A stretch of 64,000 nt of DNA from Glandiceps talaboti (GCF_964340395.1 NC_135565.1:13142742-13206741); one strand, 5' to 3'; positions 34,901 to 43,696 are shown, counted from the first letter of the stretch. The notes: a model not told the origin generated them from the letters alone. Made by a program: numbers and translations.

Positions 34901-37900
34901 CCCACACAGACAGGATCGATTCATCTTCTGGTCAACAGAGTGATGTGGTGAAACCAGTTGTTGGACCACTAAGTGAAGCCGAAGTAGAGGTTAATGGTGT
35001 TGCATGTTTGGCACTGATAGACACTGGATCTCAGGTGACTACGGTAACAGAATCCTTCTATACAACGCACCCTCAACTTGCAAGCCAGGTACCTGAATCT
35101 ACTGATGTTCTGATAGAAGGGGCTGCAGGCCATGATGTTCCTCATAGTGGTGTGATTCGTCTGGACTTAACATTCCTTGGAAGGACATACACAAAGGTAC
35201 CAGCATTTGTTGTTCCTACTACAGACTATCGTCAAGATGTACCATTGCTTGTTGGCACTAATGTAATCCGAACTAGCCAAAATGATTTGAGAGTCCTCCA
35301 TGGTCACTGTTTCCACAGCAAGGTGAAAAGAACTTCCAATGTGTGGTATTCCGCTTACAAAGAACTTGGCAAGTCTGAACTTGGTGGGAAGACAGGTAGA
35401 ATTGGTCAAGCAAAGTACTGCGGTCGTCGTCCTATGGTAATACAACCAGGGGAAGAAACTCACATACCATGTCGTGTTCCGAGAGACCGAGATGGAATGC
35501 CCTACACAGCTATCATTGAAAGCCCACAGTCAAAGAATTTGCCAAATGGAATTGCTATTGGTAAGGTTTTAAATGATGTTCAAGATGGACGTACCCCAGT
35601 GAGAGTGTATAACTATTCGACCAGACCAGTGACTATTTGGCCAAAGACTTATCTGGCTGAAGTGCATGCTGTGATTGATAAAGAGGAATTTCCTGTCCCG
35701 GATGATCAACCAGTTGTAAAGAATAACAACCCACAGTCTTTAACTCCTGATACAAAAGAGAGAGGAAGGAAGACAAATAGAACAAGACAGAATAGTAAAC
35801 GAGAACATGCACCACTTAAAACCCAACCATCTACTCAGTGTCACAATACCACAAAGAATAAGAATCAAAGTAAATGTTCTCTACCGGATTTGACTGATTC
35901 TGCTGTTGAAAATAAAGGACAACTACAAAAGTTGAAAGCTTTACTTGAGAAGAACTCTGATGTATTCTCAAAGCACCCACTTGACTATGGACGAACAGCG
36001 ACAGTTAAACATGAAATACCATTGATTGATAACCAGCCCTTCCGTCTACCTCCACGCAGAATCCCTCATGCTCAGTACCAAGAGGTTAAGAAGCATATTG
36101 AAGACATGGCAACTAGTGGTGTTATTAGGCCTAGCAAAAGTCCCTATGCAAGTCCCATTGTAGTTGTAAGAAAAAAAGATGGTACTCCTAGGATTTGTAT
36201 AGACTACAGGCAACTGAATCTGCGTTCTATTCGTGATGCGTATCCCCTACCCCGAATTGATGATGCCCTAGAAGCATTGGGAGGTGCTAAGTACTTCTCA
36301 ACGTTGGACCTCACTGCTGGTTATTGGCAAGTAGAAGTTCAGGAACGAGATAAACCCAAGACAGCATTCACCACTCCTATGGGATTGTACGAGGCAAACA
36401 GAATGCCATTCGGTCTACAAAATGCCCCAGCTACATTCCAGAGGTTGATGATGTCATGCCTTGGTGATCAGCATTTCTCCACTGTATTGATATATTTAGA
36501 TGACATCATCATCTTCTCCAGGACTTTTAATGAACATCTTGATAGAGCGCAGTTAGTGTTTGATCGATTACGTGAACATGGTCTTAAATTAAAGCCACAG
36601 AAGTGCCATCTACTCAAGAAGGAAGTACATTACCTTGGCCATGTGGTGTCTGCAAATGGTATCAGTACAGACCCTGAAAAAACAAGGGCGGTGAAGGATT
36701 GGCCTAGACCCTCTAACAGGAAAGATCTACTTAAGTACCTTGGATTTACGGGTTACTATAGAAGATTTATCAAAGGGTACAGTACAATTGCAGCGCCATT
36801 GTTTAGACTCACTTCTGGAGATCCTAGAAGACGACGAAAGGGAAGTAATCTCAAGAAAGATGTTCCACCATTTATATGGAATGAAACTTGTGAGGATGCA
36901 TTCCAGTGTTTGAAACTGAAACTCCTATCAGCACCAATCCTTGGCTATCCAGATTTCACCAAGCCGTTTACGTTACAAACTGATGCATCGGCCCAGGGAT
37001 TGGGAGCAGTATTGGTTCAACAACAATATGGTAAAGATAGAGTAATCGCTTATTGCAGTCGTGGGTTACGACCACCAGAAACCAGATATCCAGCACATAA
37101 ACTGGAATTTCTCTGCTTAAAATGGGCTGTAACAGACAAGCTGAGGGATTACCTCTATGGAAATCAGTTCACAGTGCTTACAGACAACAACCCATTGGTA
37201 TATGTGATGTCATCTGCCAAGTTGGAAGCCACTTGTCAGCGTTGGGTTTCCCAGCTTGCTATGTTTGATTTTGACATTAAATATCGACCAGGCAGAAGCA
37301 ATGCCAATGCGGATGCATTGTCACGAATACCTAAACAAGAAGTTGCACAAACTCTAAAGGTAGTATGTAATATGGCAAAGTGTACAGATGAAGACGAAGA
37401 CTATACAAAACCTATTCCTTCATATTCCGAAACACTACCAAGTATGACACTGCAGGAGTTGAGATTTTGTCAACATCAAGATTCTTCAATCATGGAGGTT
37501 ATCCAAGCTAGAAGTTTGTCTAAGAAACCAGGAAGAAGACAAATGGAACATTTAAGTGTAGAAGCCAGATTGTTAGTACATCAATGGGACAAGTTGACTC
37601 TTCGAGATGGTATTCTTTACAGGAAAATTCGTCCACCTAAAGGAACTGAAATACTTCAGCTGGTTTTGCCACCCAAGTATAGACGAGATGTTTTCCAGAA
37701 ACTTCATAGTGAAATGGGTCATGTGGGATTTGATAAAACATTGGATCTCGTACGCTCAAGATTTTATTGGCCTAAGATGTACGTTCAAGTGAAGACCTGG
37801 TGTGACCAGTGTGAAAGATGTTGTCTGAGAAAAGCTGCTGTCAAAACAGTGCGAGCACCCTTGGTTAGCGTCACTACATCTGAGCCATTAGAACTAGTGT

Positions 37901-40373
37901 GTATAGACTTTTTGACCCTAGAACCTTCTAAAGGTGGAGTTGAAAATGTGCTCGTTGTTACTGATCACTTTTCCAGATATGCTCAAGCCTATCCTACGTC
38001 AAATCAGAAAGCGACAACAGTTGCAAAAGTCCTGTGGAAAAACTTCATGTGTCAGTATGGTTTTCCCCTCAGATTGCATTCGGATCAGGGAAGAAATTTT
38101 GAAAGTGCTCTCATAAAGGAACTGTGTCAGATTACTAATACAGTTAAATCACATACTACACCGTATCATCCGGAAGGGAACGGATTGGCTGAAAGGTTCA
38201 ACCAGACACTACTCAATATGCTAGGAACATTAGATCCATCACAGAAACGCGACTGGAAAGAACATCTGGACGCATTAACCCATGCATATAACTGTACCCG
38301 CCAAGAATCTACTGGCTACACACCGTTCTATTTAATGTTTGGGAGAAATCCTCGTCTTCCAGTAGATGTCATCTTCAATGCATTATCTAAAACCAAGGAC
38401 CACTTGGATTACAATGAATACACCCAAGCACTTCGCGAAAGATTGCAGACTGCATATCGACAAGCTTGTGACCAGGCAAAGAAAGCCAGAGTGAAGCAGA
38501 AAAACCTGTACGACAGAAAAGCAAAGGCTGCAACTCTCTCAGTAGGTGATCGTGTATTGGTGAAACTAAAGGAAGTTGGTAAACACAAGATTGGAGATCG
38601 CTGGGAGAAGACCCCCTATCTTGTTGTAGAAAAAAGACCAGATATTCCAGTTTATGTGGTTAAGCAGGAGTTCAGAGGTACAGAACGTGTCTTGCATCGG
38701 AACATGTTGAAGCAGTGTTCATTCCTACCTGTCGAAAGTGAAGAGATTACAGAAACAATAGTGACCAATAGTGATCCTGTTATTAAACCAGTTGTGAGAG
38801 ATGAACCTGAAGTCAATGACTATAAAGAAGAGGGTGATACTATAGAGTATTTGGTTTCTGCGAATAAAGTACCCGGAATGATAAATCTAGCTGATGAAAA
38901 GGGAAATGACTCATTGTGTTTTAAGAAGCCAAAGGATAGTACTGTACATGGGATACCAGTAGTTCAGTCACCACCTATGCTACAGGATAGTATTGCACAT
39001 GAGATACCAGTAGTTCCGTCACCACCTATGCTACAGGAGAATCCAGTATCAACACACATTCCAGAAAACAATACGTTACTGCCACAACAAACCACACAAG
39101 AATCTATTACATCTGCACAGTCTAGACATGATATTTCTACAGATTGTAGTCCTTCAACACAAAACCCAAGAACACCGTCAACACATGATCACACATTGCA
39201 AACACATCCCTCAGAAATTTCACAATTAGATTTTAGTGGGCACACACAGAATAATTCTACCACCCCTGATAATTTGCAAAATGGGAATGTTGTAACCGAT
39301 AAGTCTACAGAAATAAATACTCGTAGATACCCATTTAGAAAACGTAAACCTCCAGAGAGATATGGATTTATTATGTCATTAATGAGTGAAGTAGCAACAG
39401 CAGTTTAGAAGCCATTTTTTGTAAACTTTCGTAAAACAGTAAAAAATGCTGAAAATGACGAGCCGTCATTTTTTAAACCAGGGGAGTATGTGACCAAGAT
39501 TTTGATATAATATAATGTATACTCTGTTTCATCATTGACCTGTAATTCTTTGTAATGCATATCACACTGTGACCTTTTGTGGGACGCCCTCACGAGGCAG
39601 AGAGGTGACATCAATCGACCTCTTTTGCAATATGGCTGTCTGACAATAGGTTAGTAATTTCCTGTTGCTGTTTACAATCGCTCATAAAAGTGTGTTATCT
39701 TTGACATCCACATCTATTACCGAGATGGAATGAATATATAGTATCTCTAGAACTCTCAATTGTAATATTTATGAAGGACGTTCAGGGTTTCGTGAGTTTT
39801 GAGCATTTATTTCGAGTCGATGGATTTGCTATGGGAAGTCACATGTTGCATTGTATACGATGTCCGAACTGTCGGTTATTGTTGTGATAAACTTTTTGGA
39901 ACTTTATCAGCTGTAAGTCTTGTACACCCTGATACGCAATAACTAAAGTAATAATCCTCTGCTTACTCAGAATTTCTGTAAACAGCGTAACATGTCTGAA
40001 ACCCATTCATTTTGATAGTGTAGCCATAATTATTGCAAAATGTGTCACAATGTAGTTTTGTTTTGAATGATATGCGCATTACAACAGATATTATAATTTA
40101 TTTTGGTATAAGATATTTTGAAACAGTTATTTTGTCTGCTTGTATCAATAAGTATTGTAATTCTCTTTTGCAATATGGCTGTCTGACAATAGGTACTGCC
40201 ATGGACAGATGGAGCCGCTGACTGATTAGCAATAAAGACATTACAGTTATAGTGTGAACCATGTCTGCGACTGAGTCAGTGTATGATCGTGTTCCCCTGG
40301 AGGGTTTGGGCTAAAAATACACAACGCAATCCAAGTTAACATCGACGATCACAACCGAACCGATGCCAGGGGT

Positions 40374-40411
<38 letters not shown>

Positions 40412-41960
40412 TGTTTATTTATTTATTTTATTTATTTTACTTATTTATAAACGGCAATGCATCCACTATACAGATTTTCATGCAGTTGCAAATACAATTG
40501 TATAGAGAGAGAGCAAGCAGACCCTAAAATGCCGTACCATACATCACCCCACCCCCTCTCACACACACATGCACCAACATATCTCATTACATAATATTTT
40601 ATGAAATGACGTATGTATTATTCATCCCTTCATTTCAGTGGTGTCGACTTGGACTACTTCAATTATGATGGTATTGAAAGATGTGTTTCTGTAAGTCCAT
40701 GGAGTGATTACATGGACGCTACAGATTGCTATACAGATATGAATGGATACATTTGTGAAAAAAGCATATGTAAGTCACATCTTAGCTTGTATTTATTAGC
40801 TCGTCATCATCACTGAAGGTAGAGTAGATTTTATGACATCACTCTGTTGAATATGCTGCGAGATCCTCACAGTTATAACTGATATAATATAATGATTTAC
40901 TAATTTATTGAGACATGCTGCATAGATGTAACTATGTTTATATTAAAAATCAATATATTCAAACTTAACTTGCTGTGTAATTAGGTATGTAAGATAAAAA
41001 TTTAATGTTTTGTTTTGTTTTTAAAAAGAATAAAGCATAATAACAATAATATAATCCGTTAAATTCGACCCATTGTGAAGCAATCCGTGTGTCTTTGTTT
41101 ACGTGTTGTTCAACTTTGTACTTTATTCATACAGACGGTGATACGAATGTTTACACTGAGTGGGGAAGTCAAGTTGAAATCACGGAAGAATGGGAAAAAG
41201 ATGGGGGTATAACAGGTAATTGAAGCTAGCATTATGAAATATTAACGCTATCGTATTGTTGACTACAACTATTTCTGTCTATATGTCTGACTTACTGACT
41301 CTGTCTGTCTGTCTGTCTGTCTGTCGCCCTATCTGTGGAACATATTATGTCTGTCTGTGTCTTTCTGTCTCCGTCGGTAGCTCTGACTCAGTGAATTCCT
41401 ACCTTCTTTCCCACTCCGCCTCTCTCCTGTATAGCTCTGTCACTGTATGTCACCTATTTCTTAGTGTTATTTGAATGTTATTTACAATGTATCTTCGGTC
41501 GAACTATGTACCCTAACTTTGAACGGTGTTATTGACAAGTTATCTTGACATTATTTTTTCAGGTTGGCAGATAGCACTTATGGCAGTTGGTGGAGTTTTT
41601 GTCTTGATCTTTCTTAAATCCTACTGGGATAAACGTGCTAGACAACGTCGGAATGCTAACAGGTCAGCGCCAGCGCCGCCAGCGCCGCCAACAGGTGCAC
41701 GTACACCGGCTCCTCATCCACCAACTAACCAAACCAGTACTGCCGAGACACACCAGTCAACACCAACAATAGGTCACGTGTCAGATGATGACGCTGTCCC
41801 GGAGGGCGCTGTGAATGTTTCAAAACCGACCTCTTCTACTATATATCCCACGAGATTAGGCCCAGATATAAATCTTTATAATATGTACATGCCAGCCGTC
41901 GAAGGACCGCTCCCAACGACTCCACCTCCTACATATTTTGAAGTATATGGAGATAGATGA
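21870..41960 (+). CDS. Gene A: FAMeT-CUB-F-type lectin-LCCL-C-type lectin transmembrane receptor
   Basis: Type I membrane receptor of about 829 aa. Exons: 21870-21966, 22286-22732, 23128-23340, 23939-24178, 25076-25288, 25645-25717, 26105-26171, 26832-26970, 28682-28819, 29650-29808, 31484-31577, 40639-40769, 41135-41215, 41563-41960. All junctions are GT/AG, phases join throughout, and the total is 2490 nt with stop. Domains by approximate residue: signal peptide 1-32, FAMeT 33-181, CUB first half 182-252, F-type lectin 253-403, LCCL 424-496, CUB second half 497-542, CTLD 543-670, TM about 699-718, cytoplasmic tail to 829. By domain content it is a cell-surface recognition protein; the ligand is unknown. 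Convergent with gene C. The start is the least certain part: an acceptor-like CTTTCAG at 21915-21921 leaves room for an upstream first exon. A retrotransposon occupies intron 11. Confidence 0.85.
22286..22732 (+). CDS. Gene A exon 2: FAMeT (farnesoic acid O-methyltransferase-like) domain
   Basis: A 447-bp symmetric phase 1-1 exon. It holds the conserved pattern VDFLVKASNDVHIGLSS, then EIVIGGWSNTQSVIRR, FWVEYD, LMVGEK, and a C-terminal YVGYSTGWSSSGEFKFC. This is the FAMeT domain (Pfam Methyltransf_FA). In animal surface proteins it is used as an extracellular module. There is no sign of an SAM-binding fold, so the name should not be read as an enzyme activity. Confidence 0.85.
23128..23340 (+). 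CDS. Gene A exon 3: N-terminal half of a CUB domain
   Basis: Encodes GIISSPGYPNDYPAYVYCQW, then RVHLNINDLSLENCPCDVL and KIYSG, the canonical first two thirds of CUB with Cys 1, 2 and 3. It ends in phase 1 exactly where a CUB would continue to its fourth Cys. The rest of the domain is encoded at 28682-28819, five exons later. Confidence 0.9.
23360..23580. repeat. (TGTC)/(TGCC)/(TGTA)/(GACA) microsatellites in intron 3
   Basis: TGTC/TGCC runs to about 23398, a TGTA run to about 23475, and GACA repeats at 23561-23580. Confidence 0.95.
23939..25288 (+). CDS. Gene A exons 4-5: F-type (fucolectin) lectin domain
   Basis: Exon 4 (23939-24178) has NIALGKSAWQSS, AIDGNTNGDY, SCTHT, WWKVDLG and EITITNRQDCC. 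Exon 5 (25076-25288) has PERLLNAEVRVGNS, FDCGG, GRYVSIQL and LTLCEVQVHAYG. Both are symmetric phase 1-1. The F-type lectin fucose-binding motif H-X26-R-X-D-X4-R is complete: His in SCTHT, Arg/Asp in NRQD and the final Arg in PER, spanning the intron. This suggests working fucose recognition; the motif is seen, binding is inferred. Confidence 0.9.
24812..24838. mobile_element. Eleven-base insert CTCAGACCACT with 8-bp target duplication
   Basis: ATCAAAAC at 24812-24819 is exactly repeated at 24831-24838. Between them is just one arm (11 bp) of the hairpin family seen at 3555 and 15620. It looks like a hairpin insert that lost one arm, or a single-end insertion. Confidence 0.65.
25471..25605. 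repeat. (TGTA)n-(TGTC)n-(TGTA)n microsatellite in intron 5
   Basis: A TGTA run, then a TGTC run (about 25532-25575), then TGTA again. It creates Met-Tyr-Val-Cys ORFs that are artefacts. Confidence 0.95.
25645..26970 (+). CDS. Gene A exons 6-8: linker and LCCL domain
   Basis: Exon 6 (25645-25717, phase 1-2) encodes a Cys-rich lead-in, CEHQSTDICDGSVGATC. Exon 7 (26105-26171, phase 2-0) has CPAGCASANTGVWGSSYYTG and exon 8 (26832-26970, phase 0-1) has DSSLCKAAIHDGRI, GGVVQVAF and QNGITTSDLG. Together they form the LCCL domain found in Limulus factor C, cochlin and CRISP-LD proteins (CPxGC, vWGxxxYt, SslCxAAIHaG). Exons 4-8 total 732 bp with phase 1 at both ends, so they form one removable cassette. 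Confidence 0.9.
25794..25927. repeat. 48-bp tandem repeat, nearly 3 copies, in intron 6
   Basis: Units begin at 25794, 25842 and 25890 (GCCATGTACATCGATCTGTA...). They differ by only a few bases. The unit length is divisible by 3 and gives a 16-residue Cys-containing repeat in one frame, but the sequence is intronic and no splice signals support coding. Confidence 0.9.
26971..28681 (+). other. Intron 8 of gene A
   Basis: AT-rich. Includes a G-rich run (27949-27969) and two copies of ATGTAGCAATGTTAGTAA near 28482 and 28525. No further exon was recognised and the flanking exons join in frame without one. Confidence 0.6.
28682..28819 (+). CDS. Gene A exon 9: C-terminal half of the CUB domain
   Basis: Encodes AELCKSTNPGSITSRG, then QSLVLDFQTDGTLQQRGFHF and TYS, the last third of a CUB with its fourth Cys. 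Phase 1 at both ends. Joined directly to exon 3 it gives one continuous CUB of normal length (about 115 aa). Confidence 0.9.
29650..40769 (+). CDS. Gene A exons 10-12: C-type lectin-like domain
   Basis: Exon 10 (29650-29808): CPPSWFQSGDSCYKV, then AQAFCGYDASNLVSIDSYEE. Exon 11 (31484-31577, phase 1-2): QNYWTGLGYID. Exon 12 (40639-40769, phase 2-1): RCVSVSP and DCYTDMNGYICEK. This is a full CTLD of about 128 aa with its conserved cysteines. No EPN/QPD or WND calcium and sugar motif is visible, so Ca-dependent sugar binding is unlikely. Exons 11 and 12 are separated by a 9-kb intron that contains the LTR retrotransposon. Confidence 0.9.
29958..30300 (+). repeat. SINE-like dispersed repeat, copy 1
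   Basis: After an (AAT)n run comes TATATAGCGCTTTCCCACC, a CAAAGCGCTTTACAATTATT core, GGGGAGCATACAATCCATTG, CGCATAGGATTAAAGCC, CTGGGTTGACTGAGGCAC and GTGGTTCAAATC. The same order appears reversed at about 49573-49840. GTTCAAATC resembles a tRNA B-box, which fits a SINE; the class is inferred. Located in intron 10 of gene A. Confidence 0.75.
30334..30539. repeat. (ACAG)/(AC)/(ACAT)/(GGCA) compound microsatellite in intron 10
   Basis: A chain of tetranucleotide and dinucleotide runs over about 200 bp. Confidence 0.95.
30955..31150. repeat. 98-bp tandem duplication in intron 10
   Basis: AATGAAACATTACACATGCA... starts at 30955 and again at 31053. The two copies are almost identical, so the duplication is recent. 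Confidence 0.9.
31908..31944. repeat. (TA)n tract, left of LTR insertion
   Basis: The TA run abuts the left LTR. Its continuation lies immediately right of the other LTR (40378-40406), showing that the retrotransposon split one microsatellite. Confidence 0.95.
31945..32833 (+). repeat. Left LTR (889 bp)
   Basis: Starts TGTGACCAAG, ends GGGGTCACA. It has a TATA-like CATAAAAG near 32141 and a polyadenylation signal AATAAA at 32687-32692. A 32-bp internal direct repeat (32076-32107 and 32619-32650) encloses about 510 bp. Same length as the right LTR with no difference noticed by eye. Confidence 0.95.
32834..33565 (+). promoter_or_regulatory. Retrotransposon leader with primer-binding site
   Basis: TGGTGCCGAGACCAGG at 32836-32851 starts two bases after the LTR, the position and 5'-TGG expected of a tRNA primer-binding site. 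I could not identify the tRNA. The rest is a long T-rich untranslated leader up to the gag ATG at 33566. Confidence 0.75.
33566..34852 (+). CDS. gag: Retrotransposon Gag polyprotein
   Basis: 428 aa. The N-terminal 150 residues are rich in Pro and Gln. A capsid-like helical region follows (about 155-320, including VPIFSGSRDGKVLVEDWIRD and GEARKLVLNLP), then a Lys/Gln-rich linker. A single zinc knuckle CYRCGKSGHIARGC sits at about 397-410. It would assemble the virus-like particle and package element RNA. The ORF is intact. It ends in TAA (34850) a few codons after a slippery heptamer, so most translation should yield Gag alone. Confidence 0.93.
   Translation: MQYTPSDDLLTFDLVGPDTIINPPPVNIQSTLPPPGPHVPHMSYYDQTPMLPQPPITPPENIGLPSATSTHYRPMVAAPDNMSGGNFYATQHPNIGTQPAQRENYYYPPHIQPPLQPHTQLMPTHSQQRQPLPQTQPYPEYTITSSHQIRGVPIFSGSRDGKVLVEDWIRDIQYLLKAGPMPEPLKFSTVVRHLSGEARKLVLNLPSGEQMVQRAFDELRAEYGDGLWSVDPMGNFYERVQRSDESPCSYAIALEDILRKVEYKLNGGWPLSDRDYKLTHQFMKGLRDQEIYQRLAPMRVREMTFGQLRNELRYISREERHNFTKPKKSQAQPHVTKDDGTSGQQKAGDKTSRENQQLSDVTKLLQTIAMNQEEQSKRILQLEGKETVKKSNNDYVCYRCGKSGHIARGCRSKPLPDQSNKGGKPLKE
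34840..34901 (+). promoter_or_regulatory. -1 ribosomal frameshift site with potential pseudoknot (gag/pol)
   Basis: TTTAAAA at 34840-34846 is read as xxT TTA AAA in the gag frame, the canonical X-XXY-YYZ slippery form. After an 8-nt spacer there is a perfect 9-bp stem, CCTGTGAAA (34855-34863) with TTTCACAGG (34872-34880). Its loop GTGGGAC (34864-34870) is complementary over 7 bp to GTCCCAC (34895-34901), allowing an H-type pseudoknot. The pol frame is exactly -1 relative to gag and is open across the site. Sequence features are direct; activity is inferred. Confidence 0.85.
34843..39408 (+). CDS. pol: Retrotransposon Pol polyprotein (protease, RT, RNase H, integrase)
   Basis: Open for 1516 codons from the GTG at 34858, but the frame is open further upstream and has no ATG at its head, so translation is by -1 frameshifting from gag. 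Counting from 34858: aspartic protease LIDTGS at about 53-58; RT with RKKDGTPRICIDYRQLN and the catalytic YLDD at 546-549; RNase H with TDASAQGLGA near 708; integrase zinc finger (HxxxGHxGxxKT ... CxxC) around 955-995; and the D, D-35-E core (CIDF, HSDQG, GLAERF) at about 1015-1115. A GPY/F-like stretch (GDRVLVKL ... WEKTPYLVV) follows. The last 230 residues form a Ser/Thr/Pro-rich tail with a tandemly repeated IPVV-SPPMLQ unit. No chromodomain seen. No stops or frameshifts. Confidence 0.95.
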   Translation, partial: KRIKPVKVGHFTGGSHRSPTHTDRIDSSSGQQSDVVKPVVGPLSEAEVEVNGVACLALIDTGSQVTTVTESFYTTHPQLASQVPESTDVLIEGAAGHDVPHSGVIRLDLTFLGRTYTKVPAFVVPTTDYRQDVPLLVGTNVIRTSQNDLRVLHGHCFHSKVKRTSNVWYSAYKELGKSELGGKTGRIGQAKYCGRRPMVIQPGEETHIPCRVPRDRDGMPYTAIIESPQSKNLPNGIAIGKVLNDVQDGRTPVRVYNYSTRPVTIWPKTYLAEVHAVIDKEEFPVPDDQPVVKNNNPQSLTPDTKERGRKTNRTRQNSKREHAPLKTQPSTQCHNTTKNKNQSKCSLPDLTDSAVENKGQLQKLKALLEKNSDVFSKHPLDYGRTATVKHEIPLIDNQPFRLPPRRIPHAQYQEVKKHIEDMATSGVIRPSKSPYASPIVVVRKKDGTPRICIDYRQLNLRSIRDAYPLPRIDDALEALGGAKYFSTLDLTAGYWQVEVQERDKPKTAFTTPMGLYEANRMPFGLQNAPATFQRLMMSCLGDQHFSTVLIYLDDIIIFSRTFNEHLDRAQLVFDRLREHGLKLKPQKCHLLKKEVHYLGHVVSANGISTDPEKTRAVKDWPRPSNRKDLLKYLGFTGYYRRFIKGYSTIAAPLFRLTSGDPRRRRKGSNLKKDVPPFIWNETCEDAFQCLKLKLLSAPILGYPDFTKPFTLQTDASAQGLGAVLVQQQYGKDRVIAYCSRGLRPPETRYPAHKLEFLCLKWAVTDKLRDYLYGNQFTVLTDNNPLVYVMSSAKLEATCQRWVSQLAMFDFDIKYRPGRSNANADALSRIPKQEVAQTLKVVCNMAKCTDEDEDYTKPIPSYSETLPSMTLQELRFCQHQDSSIMEVIQARSLSKKPGRRQMEHLSVEARLLVHQWDKLTLRDGILYRKIRPPKGTEILQLVLPPKYRRDVFQKLHSEMGHVGFDKTLDLVRSRFYWPKMYVQVKTWCDQCERCCLRKAAVKTVRAPLVSVTTSEPLELVCIDFLTLEPSKGGVENVLVVTDHFSRYAQAYPTSNQKATTVAKVLWKNFMCQYGFPLRLHSDQGRNFESALIKELCQITNTVKSHTTPYHPEGNGLAERFNQTLLNMLGTLDPSQKRDWKEHLDALTHAYNCTRQESTGYTPFYLMFGRNPRLPVDVIFNALSKTKDHLDYNEYTQALRERLQTAYRQACDQAKKARVKQKNLYDRKAKAATLSVGDRVLVKLKEVGKHKIGDRWEKTPYLVVEKRPDIPVYVVKQEFRGTERVLHRNMLKQCSFLPVESEEITETIVTNSDPVIKPVVRDEPEVNDYKEEGDTIEYLVSANKVPGMINLADEKGNDSLCFKKPKDSTVHGIPVVQSPPMLQDSIAHEIPVVPSPPMLQENPVSTHIPENNTLLPQQTTQESITSAQSRHDISTDCSPSTQNPRTPSTHDHTLQTHPSEISQLDFSGHTQNNSTTPDNLQNGNVVTDKSTEINTRRYPFRKRKPPERYGFIMSLMSEVATAV
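39452..39472 (+). promoter_or_regulatory. Perfect 9-bp hairpin between pol and the 3' LTR
   Basis: AAAATGACG (39452-39460), loop AGC, CGTCATTTT (39464-39472). It lies 44 bp after the pol stop and just before the polypurine tract GGGGAG (39481-39486). Function unknown. Confidence 0.6.
39489..40377 (+). repeat. Right LTR (889 bp)
   Basis: Appears identical to the left LTR by reading, including the AATAAA now at 40231-40236 and the internal 32-bp repeat. Because it is in the sense orientation inside an intron of gene A, its AATAAA could cause premature polyadenylation of gene A. Confidence 0.95.
40378..40406. repeat. (TA)n tract, right of LTR insertion
   Basis: The right part of the microsatellite split by the retrotransposon, followed by TTTG/TTTA-rich sequence. 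Confidence 0.95.
41135..41215 (+). CDS. Gene A exon 13: acidic juxtamembrane stalk
   Basis: A 27-codon phase 1-1 exon encoding a Glu/Trp-rich spacer (VEITEEWEKDGGIT) between the CTLD and the membrane. Confidence 0.85.
41563..41960 (+). CDS. Gene A exon 14: transmembrane segment and cytoplasmic tail
   Basis: WQIALMAVGGVFVLIFL is the membrane span. It is followed by a stop-transfer KSYWDKRARQRR, a Pro/Ala/Thr-rich region (SAPAPPAPPTG), a possible tyrosine motif (NLYNMYMP) and PPPTYFEVYGDR at the end. PPTY is a PPxY WW-domain ligand as used by NEDD4-type ubiquitin ligases, so ubiquitin-driven endocytosis is a reasonable inference. Stop at 41958-41960. Confidence 0.88.
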
Positions 41961-43102
<1,142 letters not shown>

Positions 43103-43696
43103 TCACTCATATAATGGGTTGCCAAACATTAAAGGTTTTGTACTCAGTTCCTTATCCTTTGTCGCCTCCTGATTTAAATCAGTGTACACGTTATCAACGA
43201 CAACTTGGCGTGGCGTCTTGTTTTCATTCAACGTTTCCATCTTCGTCATCTCATGACCATCTTCTTGACTAACTATAACATTGTTGTTTTGGGGAGATGG
43301 TGAAGTGGTTGGCACAGAAGGGGTTTTGGATCTCCTGAAACATCAATTTGTCAGACTGGAATGTCAGCTTTTCACAAAGAAAAACATTCAAAAAGTTCAA
43401 TATTTTTTTGTTTAATTGACAGTATTATTATATTGCTTATATAGACATGGGAATGTGTGGTGAAGTTCAAATCGTTTACACAATGAATCCGGTATACAGA
43501 TGTCACCATCAAAGATTTCCTTTACAAGCTGAACACAAACATATTCAAAACAATAACCGTTATAAAATAAGTGCTCACCTCCTACATATGCAACATATTA
43601 TCAATACTAGAGACACTCCAGCAATCACAATACCAACATATAGCAGTCCATTTAACTGGGACGAGTCTGTAATGGTTGATACTTCTGACGTCATTA
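43103..43696 (-). CDS. Gene C exons 9-10: transmembrane and signalling tail
   Basis: Exon 9 (43696-43579, phase 1-2): LLYVGIVIAGVSLVLIICC is the membrane span. Exon 10 (43334-43103) is the tail, with DNVYTDLN (YxxL) and a C-terminal FGNPLYE (NPxY). NPxY binds PTB and clathrin adaptors and YxxL can be a sorting or ITIM/ITAM-like half motif; both are inferred from motif only. Confidence 0.88.

Larger units (their letters stand above)
31945..40377 (+). mobile_element. Full-length Ty3/gypsy-type LTR retrotransposon
   Basis: Total 8433 bp: left LTR 31945-32833, primer-binding site at 32836, leader, gag 33566-34852, pol about 34843-39408, polypurine tract at 39481-39486, right LTR 39489-40377. LTRs begin TG and end CA. 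The target site is (TA)n, so the duplication is an even number of bases (4 or 6; exact size unresolvable). Pol order is protease, RT, RNase H, integrase, the Ty3/gypsy order. There is no env ORF. Both ORFs are intact and the LTRs look identical by eye, so the insertion is very young and possibly still mobile. It lies in the sense orientation in intron 11 of gene A. Confidence 0.95.

Noticed and set aside
29650-40769. Calling the CTLD of gene A a calcium-dependent sugar binder
   Set aside because: No EPN/QPD or WND motif in the encoded sequence.
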